From assembly GCA_947174305.1 (NCBI GenBank), contig CAMWIH010000002.1, forward strand, positions 1-46,789: a stretch of 46,789 nucleotides of DNA. The letters run 5' to 3'. Within the stretch, counting starts at the first letter, position 1, and the number at the start of each line of letters is the position of its first letter. The translations under genes and the position numbers were made by a program. Positions 1-9,433 of the stretch are shown here, one piece after another. The stretch is from an uncultured Porphyromonadaceae bacterium (GTDB taxonomy: Bacteria > Bacteroidota > Bacteroidia > Bacteroidales > Muribaculaceae). Under the pieces are notes generated by a model that did not search any database, was not told the DNA's origin, and saw nothing but the letters and a program-made list of their open reading frames with translations.

Positions 1-28
1 GTCGCTTAATAGCGACCGCTTTTTTATT
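1..28 (+). terminator. Rho-independent terminator of an upstream gene outside the window
   Basis: GTCGCT-TAAT-AGCGAC stem-loop followed by CGCTTTTTTATT. Confidence 0.7.
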
Positions 29-227
29 GCCATAGAAATGCTTAAAAGTTTGTCTTCGGGTGTCAGAAGTTAGCATGAATTAACTCTTATCATTAATTTT
101 AAAATAAAAAGTGTATTCCTAAACCTTTTACGCCATATATCGTTCTAACTATAGAACGGTTTGAAAAAGCCGAGTAATTATCGCGGATGCTATATCCCAT
201 AAATCTTAAATTAATACTTATAAAAAC

Positions 228-1193
228 ATGGACAAGACAATTACTAAAGCCCAGATCAAGGCTGCCGTTGAAGAGGCGTATGCCGAATGTAAGGATATTC
301 AGGGTGGTCATAATGCCGATTATATCCCCTTCCTTGCCAACATCGATCCAAATCTATTCGGTATCAGCGTCACTCTTCTCGATGGCACAGTAATCAATGT
401 GGGCGATACCGACTATAAATTCGGTGTGGAATCGATCTCGAAAGTGCTCACTGCAATCCTTATCCTGAAACAGCATGGCGCCAAGGCCGTCCTCGATCAG
501 ATTGGAGCCGACGCCACAGGTCTTCCCTTCAATTCCATTTTCGCAATCCTCCTTGAAAACGATCATCCCTCCACTCCGCTGGTGAATGCCGGTGCTATCA
601 CGGCATGTTCTATGGTTGAGCCCAAGGGCGATTCCTGGGGCAAATGGGAAGCTATCATCAACAACTTCACAGCCCTTTGCGGTTCTGAATCCCAGGTGCT
701 CGACGAGCTTTACCGCTCAGAATCGGAAACCAATTTCAACAACCGTTCCATCGCATGGCTTCTCAAGGACTACAATAGAATCTACGACGATGTGCCCATG
801 AGTCTTGACCTTTACACCCGTCAATGCTCGGTTGGTGTCACGAGCGAACAGCTTGCCGTATGCGCCGGAACAATTGCCAACGGCGGCCTTAACCCCGTGA
901 CCAAAGAACAGGTGTTCGACAAAGACCTCGCTCCCAAGATCACCAGTCTTATCTCCACAGTAGGGTTCTATCAGCACACCGGCGACTGGCTCTATACCTC
1001 AGGCATACCCGCAAAGAGCGGTGTCGGAGGTGGTGTACTCGGAGTCATGCCGGGAGTAATGGGTATCGCTGCATTCGCACCCCCATTGGATGTGGCAGGA
1101 AACTCAGTCAAGGCTCAGGCAGCAGTGAAAGCCATTATGAACAAGTTAGGTCTCGGTGTCTTCAATGGAGACCGTGTAACAGTGACAGATTAA
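228..1193 (+). CDS. glsA: Glutaminase A
   Basis: 321 aa; beta-lactamase-like glutaminase motifs (FGVESISKV, NAGAI, KSGVGGG). Confidence 0.93.
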   Translation: MDKTITKAQIKAAVEEAYAECKDIQGGHNADYIPFLANIDPNLFGISVTLLDGTVINVGDTDYKFGVESISKVLTAILILKQHGAKAVLDQIGADATGLPFNSIFAILLENDHPSTPLVNAGAITACSMVEPKGDSWGKWEAIINNFTALCGSESQVLDELYRSESETNFNNRSIAWLLKDYNRIYDDVPMSLDLYTRQCSVGVTSEQLAVCAGTIANGGLNPVTKEQVFDKDLAPKITSLISTVGFYQHTGDWLYTSGIPAKSGVGGGVLGVMPGVMGIAAFAPPLDVAGNSVKAQAAVKAIMNKLGLGVFNGDRVTVTD

Positions 1194-1260
1194 TCAAATT
1201 CAGGATTCCATAATTTTTATTTGAATTAAAGGATTCCACAATTATTAAAAACAGTTTATT

Positions 1261-2610
1261 ATGCAAGTAAAAACAGGAAAAGGCACCATCTCGATGATGG
1301 TGGTGCTCGCTATATGGTCACTTTCGCTTGCCGTGGATCTTCCGGGCTTGGCGGTGACACCGATCGAAGGAAGCTTGCGTCATATATTCACCGACGCAAC
1401 CGACCTTAAAATCCAGATGCTAACAGTGCTCCCCAACCTGGTCATCATCCCCTTTGTGCTCCTTTCGGGTAAGCTCTCCGAAACCAAGCATAAGGTGTTG
1501 GTGATCACCCTCGGCACCATCCTCTACATTGTGGCAGGTGCATTGTCATTATTCACAAATTCACTTACGGCCCTTATCTGGCTCAGCTGTCTGTTAGGCG
1601 CAGGTTGCGGTCTTATCCTCCCATTCTCAACAGGTCTTATCGCTGATGTCTTTACCGGTAAATACCGTATGAAACAGATGGGTATCATCTCGGCTATCGG
1701 TAATGTGGCTCTCGTGCTTGCAACATTTGCAGTAGGATTCCTCGTAGCAGGCGACCTCGAACACACATGGCACCGTGCATTCTTCGTTTACCTGATTCCG
1801 TTGCTCTCTCTCGTTCTTATCCCATTCCTGAATAAGATTCCGAAATCAGATTACCAGGATGCTCCCGCCACAACTGACGCTTCCTCATCAACTACCGCTG
1901 ATCAGAAAGCTGCGACCGCTACGGCCCCTGCCAAAGATGCCAAAGCTACCACTACAGCTGCAACTGCTCCTGCAATACCCGCTGTCGATGCCGACGGATT
2001 CTCCACAAAGGGTCAGGTGGTAAAGGGTGGATTCTATATCGGAAGGACAATCTGGTTGCTTCTCGCCTATTTCTTCTTCGTGTTCGCAACCTGTATCCCG
2101 TCGTATTATCTTCCTAATTTCGACTGGATCTCTTCCGAACAGGCCTCGACAATGACCTCGACATTCTATTTTGCAATGTTCGTTGTTGGTATCGCCCTTA
2201 CGCCGGTAATGAAATTCTTCCGTAAAGGCACCTTTATCGCCGCCGCAGCAATGCTTCTTTTAAGCTTCGTGCTCTTCATATTCGTTCAGAAGTCGGTGGC
2301 AGTATATATCATCGCCGCAGCCCTCTGTGGTCTCGGTAACGGTATTGCCCAGCCTATCTTCTATACAAAGGCAACCGAGGTTGTGACTTCTGATAAGAAA
2401 TCAACCCTCTCCCTCGCTTACCTTCAGGTGGCAAACTATGTGGCAATCTCTCTCGTGCCTGTAATCATCAGCGCAGGCCAGAAGATTTTCCACACAACCT
2501 CTACACTCTTCCCGTTCGTATTTGTCGGCATCGCTACTGCAATCGTATTCCTCTTTGTAATCATCCGTAGCCGTCACTTCGTATTCGGTATGTCAAAGAA
2601 TTATTATTAA
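1261..2610 (+). CDS. MFS transporter with an Ala/Thr-rich central loop
   Basis: 449 aa, about 12 hydrophobic helices; low-complexity loop between the two halves. Confidence 0.85.
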   Translation: MQVKTGKGTISMMVVLAIWSLSLAVDLPGLAVTPIEGSLRHIFTDATDLKIQMLTVLPNLVIIPFVLLSGKLSETKHKVLVITLGTILYIVAGALSLFTNSLTALIWLSCLLGAGCGLILPFSTGLIADVFTGKYRMKQMGIISAIGNVALVLATFAVGFLVAGDLEHTWHRAFFVYLIPLLSLVLIPFLNKIPKSDYQDAPATTDASSSTTADQKAATATAPAKDAKATTTAATAPAIPAVDADGFSTKGQVVKGGFYIGRTIWLLLAYFFFVFATCIPSYYLPNFDWISSEQASTMTSTFYFAMFVVGIALTPVMKFFRKGTFIAAAAMLLLSFVLFIFVQKSVAVYIIAAALCGLGNGIAQPIFYTKATEVVTSDKKSTLSLAYLQVANYVAISLVPVIISAGQKIFHTTSTLFPFVFVGIATAIVFLFVIIRSRHFVFGMSKNYY

Positions 2611-2666
2611 TTAACTCACAAAAATCTTAATCCGATAATTACTCATCAGAGCATTATCACAACTTT

Positions 2667-3713
2667 ATGAAAAACATGGAAACAACACAGAAACCAAGAA
2701 TCAGAATCATATACACCGGTGGCACAATCGGTATGGTAGAAACACCCAACGGCCTTCAGCCTTTTGATTTCTCTCACCTGATGGACAATGTGCCCAAGAT
2801 CGGTCAGTTAGGATATGATATCGAGAGTGTTCAGTTCCCTCAGCCTATCGATTCATCCAACATGAATCCTCAATATTGGGGACAGATTGTAAAGGATATC
2901 GCCGATAATTATGATAATTTCGACGGATTCGTGGTTCTTCACGGAACAGACACTATGGCCTACACAGCCTCAGCCCTTTCATTCATGCTTCGCAATCTGC
3001 GCAAGCCTGTGGTGATTACAGGTTCACAGCTCCCTATAGGCGACACCCGCGAGGATGGCACAGAAAACCTTATCTCTGCCGTAGAGGTTGCCGCAGCCAA
3101 GGATGAGAATGGCGATCCGATGATTCAGGAGGTGGTTATCTCATTCCAGGATTATATCGTCCGCGGATGCCGTTCAACCAAGTTCACATCAACAGGGTTC
3201 GATGCATTCAAGAGTTTCAACTATCCCGCTCTCGGAACCATCGACCTCCACATCGAGTATGCAAAACCATACCTGATGCGTCACGACACTGAACTTCCCC
3301 TCGATCCCTTCTATGCTATGGATCCGAATCTTCTCGTGCTTTGGCTCTATCCGGGCATAACAGAGGATGTGGTTAAGGCGCAGCTTGCCACTCCCGGAAT
3401 CAAGGCCGTTGTGCTCCGCACCTTCGGTGCCGGTAATGCACCAACAGAGAAATGGTTCCTCGATGCCCTTACAGATGCCGTGTCAAGAGGTCTGATCATC
3501 TTCAACGTGACCCAGTGTCTCAACGGAGGTGACGAGCAGAAACGTTATTATACCGGCGACATGCTTGCCAAAGCAGGTGTAATCTCAGGATTTGACATCA
3601 CCGCAGAGGCAGCCATCACCAAGCTCATGTATCTTCTTGGCTCCGGCCTATCCACAGATCAGATCAAGCAATATCTCACCACTCCGATCGTCGGTGAGAT
3701 GACAGTAAATTGA
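2667..3713 (+). CDS. ansA: Type I L-asparaginase
   Basis: IIYTGGTIGM and VLHGTDTMAYTASALSFML are asparaginase active-site motifs. Confidence 0.92.
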   Translation: MKNMETTQKPRIRIIYTGGTIGMVETPNGLQPFDFSHLMDNVPKIGQLGYDIESVQFPQPIDSSNMNPQYWGQIVKDIADNYDNFDGFVVLHGTDTMAYTASALSFMLRNLRKPVVITGSQLPIGDTREDGTENLISAVEVAAAKDENGDPMIQEVVISFQDYIVRGCRSTKFTSTGFDAFKSFNYPALGTIDLHIEYAKPYLMRHDTELPLDPFYAMDPNLLVLWLYPGITEDVVKAQLATPGIKAVVLRTFGAGNAPTEKWFLDALTDAVSRGLIIFNVTQCLNGGDEQKRYYTGDMLAKAGVISGFDITAEAAITKLMYLLGSGLSTDQIKQYLTTPIVGEMTVN

Positions 3714-3728
3714 TCACAGAAAACCTAA

Positions 3729-3780
3729 GATAAGAAAAAGCCTCCGGAAGTTGATCAACTTCCGGAGGCTTTTTCTTATC
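3729..3780. terminator. Bidirectional terminator (perfect 52-bp palindrome)
   Basis: gataagaaaaagcctccggaagttga / tcaacttccggaggctttttcttatc are exact reverse complements, between convergent genes. Confidence 0.9.
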
Positions 3781-3833
3781 AAGGACATCTCCTTATCAGA
3801 TTAGAGAAATCGTCTCTCCATCCGACATTCCAT

Positions 3834-5159
3834 TTATCTGACTATTCTCTTTTTACCATTGACAATGTAAATGCCCGGAGCCAGTGAATGGAGTTCTGAA
3901 TCACTTACATCCATACGCATTCCAAAAATATTATAGACCGCGCCATCCTTTTCAGTCTCTCTAAGGTTCTTTACTCCCGTTCCCAGGTCAAGCAAATAAG
4001 ATGCATCTGTCACGAGCTTCAATTGGTTATAGTAGTCTGCATTCAGATATACTTTGAACACATTGGGATCATCTTCATCAGGCTGTGCGGTCTCCTCTCC
4101 ATTAACCGTGATGAGGTGAGGCTTACCATTGTCAGCGAATGTTATGGTGAAATAAGGACTGGAAGATTCAAGTATGTTAAGTCCTGCGGTGAGCGGAATT
4201 TCCCTGTCCTGAGCTCCTGTTGTAATTTTCACTTCATGAGGATTATCGGCAATAGCGTTAATCTTATCCTCCTCAGCGATTATGTCGGTGGTTATCTCAA
4301 CTGTGCTTCCACTAAGGACTGTCACCTCTACCGCATCATTCTCGATTACAACTGGTTCGCCATCAAGAGTGAGGGATGGATTCACATCAGGCATAAAATT
4401 CACTTTCAAAAGAGCCTTGTCCTCCCCGACAAGTTTAATCACCCTTTCCCCTTCTCTCAAACTTGTCTGGAGCTGATAATCCACGAAAAGGGTTCGGATC
4501 CCCAGTACACCGGTGATATTCATCTCAGCAGGCTTAATCATATTTTCCGTAGCCTCAATTCTGAGGGTGCCGCTTTCAGTAAAGCTGACTTCACAAGTAA
4601 AGGTGTCCCATACATTGTACTCAACATCCTGAGGCTCATCATTCACCCAGACCTTAACATCCGCATCTCCACTGAACGTAAACGAGAATTTCACCTTATC
4701 TGAAGTGAAATCGTAAGTTGAAATTCCTTCCGACACTTTGTATCGGTCTTCATCATTGATATAACATCTCTCGATAAACTCAGCACCCGTGACATCAAGG
4801 GTGACAGTGCGTGTAATCAATTCGCGGGTAGTAACTTTTATGATCACACCGGCAAAATCTTCAGTAAGAGTTTCTGTCCAGGATCCTCCAATAATCGACT
4901 GCTGACGTCCGTTCACAAGAACCTTTTCAATAGCATATCCTTTTGAGGCGGCAATGTCGAGCACGGGATATCGGTCATCTTGAAAAGTTATAATGTTTTC
5001 TCCGTCATGCAATCCTTCCAGTGTGGAATAGTTCATAGATACCACAACGTGGCTCGCATCGTCAAGATTGAGGGAGAGAGTAGCAGTTGCCCCAAAGGCA
5101 GTCTGTGAATATATTGCCAGCATGGCAATCAGTGTCGCAATAAGGTGTAGATGTTTCAT
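3834..5159 (-). CDS. Secreted hypothetical protein with T9SS-like C-terminal signal
   Basis: N-terminal signal peptide; C-term GAVYNIFGMRMD...LAPGIYIVNGKKRIVR. Confidence 0.75.
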   Translation of the reverse strand: MKHLHLIATLIAMLAIYSQTAFGATATLSLNLDDASHVVVSMNYSTLEGLHDGENIITFQDDRYPVLDIAASKGYAIEKVLVNGRQQSIIGGSWTETLTEDFAGVIIKVTTRELITRTVTLDVTGAEFIERCYINDEDRYKVSEGISTYDFTSDKVKFSFTFSGDADVKVWVNDEPQDVEYNVWDTFTCEVSFTESGTLRIEATENMIKPAEMNITGVLGIRTLFVDYQLQTSLREGERVIKLVGEDKALLKVNFMPDVNPSLTLDGEPVVIENDAVEVTVLSGSTVEITTDIIAEEDKINAIADNPHEVKITTGAQDREIPLTAGLNILESSSPYFTITFADNGKPHLITVNGEETAQPDEDDPNVFKVYLNADYYNQLKLVTDASYLLDLGTGVKNLRETEKDGAVYNIFGMRMDVSDSELHSLAPGIYIVNGKKRIVR

Positions 5160-5257
5160 ATAATTTATAGTTTAGGGTGTTTAAACTCAATCCCCGGCCA
5201 CGGTCACCTTTAATTAGACCGTCATCAGGAATCGATAAAATTTATTTAATCGGGGGT

Positions 5258-5299
5258 GTTTTCGATATCAGCCTTCTGAATACGGCTGATATCGAAAAC
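5258..5299. repeat. 16-bp perfect inverted repeat (hairpin)
   Basis: gttttcgatatcagcc - ttctgaatac - ggctgatatcgaaaac. Confidence 0.85.
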
Positions 5300-5308
5300 T
5301 GAGAAATA

Positions 5309-8300
5309 TTATTTCTTTATGGCTTTGATGATAATCTCCTTGCCATCTTTCAAGATCAGACGGATTATGCAGAAACCCTTGGGAAGATCCGTCGTGTCAA
5401 CAGTGAGGGAAGGATTGTCAATCCGTTTGAGCAATGCTCCGGAAAGGTTAAGGAAGGCTATTTGTGCCACTTCATCCACTCCGGTTATCCTGACATAATC
5501 GCCAAACGGGTTCGGAGAAACCGTCACTCCTTCACCGGCACTAACTTCTACAGTTCCGCTATGGTTTATTCTGACGCTTTCAGAATATTCCGGCCGTCCC
5601 TCTTCTCCGTTATCATAGACTGAGATAACACCATATTTATAATTTCCATCCGGAAGATCCTTAACCGATTCATCAGTAATATTCAGGGTGGATGTCTCCC
5701 CTACAAGAGTCCATTCTGCATCATCGTTGTCAGCATCAATACGGAAAACCTTATAGGAAACGTCAGGTTTCGATACTGAAATCTCATCATTTCTGACCTC
5801 CTCACATGATGCCCTCAGCATCAGATGACACTCCTCGTATGTTGCCATCTCACTGATTCGGTAGTTATAACTGTCACCGGCATAGAAACATGTGCCGAGC
5901 TCGAAAGGATATTCTTCAGTAGGCTTAGTTATACCTATGCTCATAAAACCATCGCAACTTACAGCTATCATGAACCCATCTGCCTCAACAGGATTTTTGA
6001 GTTTATGGCTTGACCATGCATCATCCACATAAGGCACATTGTCAGCCTCATACAGGATCTTTTTAGGATCCGGATTCCCCTGCTGATCAAGTCCAAAGAT
6101 GAATACATTGAAATTGCTGTGCGTTTCTCCGGAGGCCACATACCAGCTTATCTCCTTAATGACAGCTTTCTTTTTAAAGGATGTTCCGAAGATTATCTCC
6201 TTCCATCCTCCGGGATAACCGATAACCGAGTAGCGTTTACCCGAATCATGACGGAATTCCGGCACCGGTTCCTGCCAAGAGATCTCAGCGGAAGACTCAC
6301 TTGTCGCAAGCTTTACATCGAAAGCCTTTACCGGTTCAGCCGATAGACTGAAGTCGTAGGTCAGATCCTTATCTCCGACCGAAAGGGTATGGATGAAAGG
6401 CTTGTATAGCCCGGATGTTGCGCGTAGAGTATAAACCTGATCAATCTGTTTTACCCCCGGAATCTCATAATGACCCGCCTGATCAGTGGTTGTATGGAAT
6501 TCATCATAACCAACCAACGTGATATCAATGCCCCCTATTGGAGAACCCGATATTTCATCCACGACCGTACCGCTTAATGTACGGGGAGGAATAGCGGAAA
6601 TCATTACATCGACCTCCGTATTTTTACCTTCGGCCACCATAAATGATTCTGAATCTATACGGTTATAATCATGATGGGTCACTGTGAGAATGTGTTCACC
6701 TGCCGTGACACGAGGAAGAGAATAAATACCTTTCTTATCTGTCAAGGCATAGAGATTAGTGCCTCCTACGGCTACTTTTGCATCCGTAATCAATTTTCCG
6801 CTACCATCGGTCACCTTACCTGACACCGAGCCTGTAGCCGGCGACACCATATTGATACGCAGGTCAGGATATGTGTCCGAAGCAATCACTGCCGAGCTTT
6901 CAAGACCGCCCGGTTCATCAGAAGACTTGGAGAGAGAGCGAACCGCCGTCTTGTCGGAATGATTCACGAAAAGCTTGTCATATATAAATTCTTTGCTTTT
7001 CTTTACTGAACATACAACTAAATTTCCACCTTTATATTCATAGGGTGTAAAGAATGGAACAACAAAGTCGTTTCTCCCTTCCGGGAAATACATTCCTCCT
7101 TCGAACACTTTAGTAAGCGTGGAAAGCTCTACCATTTCATTGTCATCAAAATTCTCTTTATCAGTCTCACCCACATAGATTTCGAAAGAATCGCTTATGA
7201 AGGGAGAATTCATGATGGTTTTATAGACAAAACTACTTATCAGACCTGCGTCAATCCCTATTTCATTCGCCTTGTAGATAGTCTGGCCCATGGTCTCCGC
7301 ACTATAGAAGTCAACAGGGAACGCAAAGCTCTTTTTGCCATCACCATCCTGAATGGCATGCACCTCATTCCCCTCTTTGAGAACTTCCACAAATATCGGA
7401 TTGCTCTCATTATTTGCCGGTGTGGCATCTCCTTCGAGCTTCACCACCGAATGAAATGAATATGCACCTGCCGTCTGTGGCATCCATTCATTTATCACGT
7501 AGGTCTTTTCCCCAGCTTCCAAAGTCTTTCCGCTTACTGTATTTACAACCGACCCCGTGGCATTATCAACAAGATCTACTGTCCAGGATGCAACAGCCGA
7601 CGCTCCTCGATTCTCAACCTCAGTGCGGAATTCACACTTTTCTCCAACCTCAGTCATGGTTGTTCCCTGCAATGAAAGAACCTCAAGCTCAGTCTCGGGC
7701 ATCGTACCGATTATTACGTTATCTACGGCTGCATCGTAGGGATCCGACATGGCTTCTTCAAAATCACCCGAGGCATGGGAGAAACCAATCTTGAAGCAAC
7801 AAGTCTTGTCCTTATATTCCGGTAGCGGAATCTCTATTTTCCGATATTTGGTTGTTGCCACGTGTTCATGCTCCCCACCGGGTTCTATAGTGTAAATGGT
7901 TTTATAGTTCACTCCGTAATCATCACTTGCCTGAACCACTATGCGTGGCACTTCAGGTGAGATGGGGTGATTCTGCTCATCCTTGACGTTAAGCTTGTAG
8001 CAGAAGGAGAATATCGGGTTTTCTCCCATCTCTACATAGTGAGTGGTAAAGCCAATGGCCCTATCTTCCATAAATATGGAATAGAATGAACTACCCCACC
8101 AGGAGCGTCCTGAATCCATACCATAATTGGGCACATTTCCCGTCGTCTCAGAGAAAGTCCATTCAGCGGGTCCGCCATGTTCAAAATCTTCATAAGTAAA
8201 CCCTGTGATTCTCGGTTCATGTATATCGGCAAATACCATGATATGAGGTTCGCGGTTTGTAGGATCATTGGTGGTTAATACAATCTCCCCCACATATTCC

Positions 8301-9208
8301 CCCGGGTCTGTAACATTCAGTGTGAGCGGGAACTCCAGAAGTTCATCAGGTTCAATTGTGGCCGGGAAACCGGTGACTGTGAGTCCGGGCGAACATTCCT
8401 TGAGATCCACAATAAGGTCTGCATTGCCGGGATTGTAAATCTCAAGCATGGTTGTTTGAACAGGCTGGAGAATATTCACTTCCCCGAAATCTATACCCTG
8501 GTAAGCTGTGAAGGCAGGATAATTACCACTCCATACCTTAAGGTTATCAACCACCGTGCCTCCTCCATCAACAGGAGAAACACTGTGCAACCCTATATTG
8601 TAAAGCCCGCTCTTTTCAGGCGTGAACTTACCTCTCACCTGACTCCACTGTTGATAATCACCTGAGATGTTACCCACATTTATGGTCATTACTTCAGCAG
8701 TGGCTCCCATGCCGGCCTTGACTTCAAGTATATCCTTAACGTTTCCATTTGCAGGCATCATTACATATAACTCTATGTTATATTCCTTACCACCTTCCAG
8801 ATTCACTGCCGGACTAAAGGTCCAGGCATCGTGAGACTTTCCGGAAGCAGGGAAGATATAGGCATACTTATAACCACTTACACCCCGCAGGATTTCACCA
8901 TTTACAGATAAGGTTCCGCTTCTCCATACATCATCTTCATCTCCGGGAGTGGCAATTGTAGCCCATCCCTCTGGCATGGGGAAAGGATCCTTGCCAATCG
9001 CGCTTTCAAAATCTTCGTATAGAAAATCCTTTTCCGACACAATTCGTGCCATGGTCTTTCTTTTCACTGCATTTTTAGAACGTCCCTGTTCCACCGTAAC
9101 GGGGTAATCAATTTGTTTGAGATGTGGGGACTCAGGCACTCGCGCTCCGGCCAGCAAGCCGACAATGAGGATGCCAAGAATCAATGGAAGTGTTAAGTAC
9201 TTTTTCAT
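5309..9208 (-). CDS. Large secreted multidomain protein (choice-of-anchor J-like, carboxypeptidase-regulatory-like domains, T9SS type A sorting domain)
   Basis: 1299 aa; signal peptide; YEDFESAIGKDPFPMPEGW; repeated SGKVTDGSGK / SGTVVDEISG modules; C-term VSPNPFGDYVRI...LPKGFCIIRLILKDGKEIIIKAIKK. Confidence 0.82.
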   Translation of the reverse strand: MKKYLTLPLILGILIVGLLAGARVPESPHLKQIDYPVTVEQGRSKNAVKRKTMARIVSEKDFLYEDFESAIGKDPFPMPEGWATIATPGDEDDVWRSGTLSVNGEILRGVSGYKYAYIFPASGKSHDAWTFSPAVNLEGGKEYNIELYVMMPANGNVKDILEVKAGMGATAEVMTINVGNISGDYQQWSQVRGKFTPEKSGLYNIGLHSVSPVDGGGTVVDNLKVWSGNYPAFTAYQGIDFGEVNILQPVQTTMLEIYNPGNADLIVDLKECSPGLTVTGFPATIEPDELLEFPLTLNVTDPGEYVGEIVLTTNDPTNREPHIMVFADIHEPRITGFTYEDFEHGGPAEWTFSETTGNVPNYGMDSGRSWWGSSFYSIFMEDRAIGFTTHYVEMGENPIFSFCYKLNVKDEQNHPISPEVPRIVVQASDDYGVNYKTIYTIEPGGEHEHVATTKYRKIEIPLPEYKDKTCCFKIGFSHASGDFEEAMSDPYDAAVDNVIIGTMPETELEVLSLQGTTMTEVGEKCEFRTEVENRGASAVASWTVDLVDNATGSVVNTVSGKTLEAGEKTYVINEWMPQTAGAYSFHSVVKLEGDATPANNESNPIFVEVLKEGNEVHAIQDGDGKKSFAFPVDFYSAETMGQTIYKANEIGIDAGLISSFVYKTIMNSPFISDSFEIYVGETDKENFDDNEMVELSTLTKVFEGGMYFPEGRNDFVVPFFTPYEYKGGNLVVCSVKKSKEFIYDKLFVNHSDKTAVRSLSKSSDEPGGLESSAVIASDTYPDLRINMVSPATGSVSGKVTDGSGKLITDAKVAVGGTNLYALTDKKGIYSLPRVTAGEHILTVTHHDYNRIDSESFMVAEGKNTEVDVMISAIPPRTLSGTVVDEISGSPIGGIDITLVGYDEFHTTTDQAGHYEIPGVKQIDQVYTLRATSGLYKPFIHTLSVGDKDLTYDFSLSAEPVKAFDVKLATSESSAEISWQEPVPEFRHDSGKRYSVIGYPGGWKEIIFGTSFKKKAVIKEISWYVASGETHSNFNVFIFGLDQQGNPDPKKILYEADNVPYVDDAWSSHKLKNPVEADGFMIAVSCDGFMSIGITKPTEEYPFELGTCFYAGDSYNYRISEMATYEECHLMLRASCEEVRNDEISVSKPDVSYKVFRIDADNDDAEWTLVGETSTLNITDESVKDLPDGNYKYGVISVYDNGEEGRPEYSESVRINHSGTVEVSAGEGVTVSPNPFGDYVRITGVDEVAQIAFLNLSGALLKRIDNPSLTVDTTDLPKGFCIIRLILKDGKEIIIKAIKK

Positions 9209-9433
9209 TACATGGAAATTTTAATTACATGTTAATTTTGTTTCTGCCACAAAGATAGGGTAATTTCATCCTGTTTTGCAAGAAATCTTTCCTAACAAGT
9301 GAGTCAATTCTGGAAATGACTCATAAATTGAATACAAATTGCCACAATATCAGCATTAAATCATCGTTTTAACTTTTAACCTTACAGTTTTAATTTCTTC
9401 GAGGAAGTTATAAAAACAAGCTTCTGACACAAT

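Noticed and set aside
4023-4703. 226-aa plus-strand ORF opposite the 3834-5159 gene
   Set aside because: Antisense to a signal-peptide-bearing gene; no recognisable motif.
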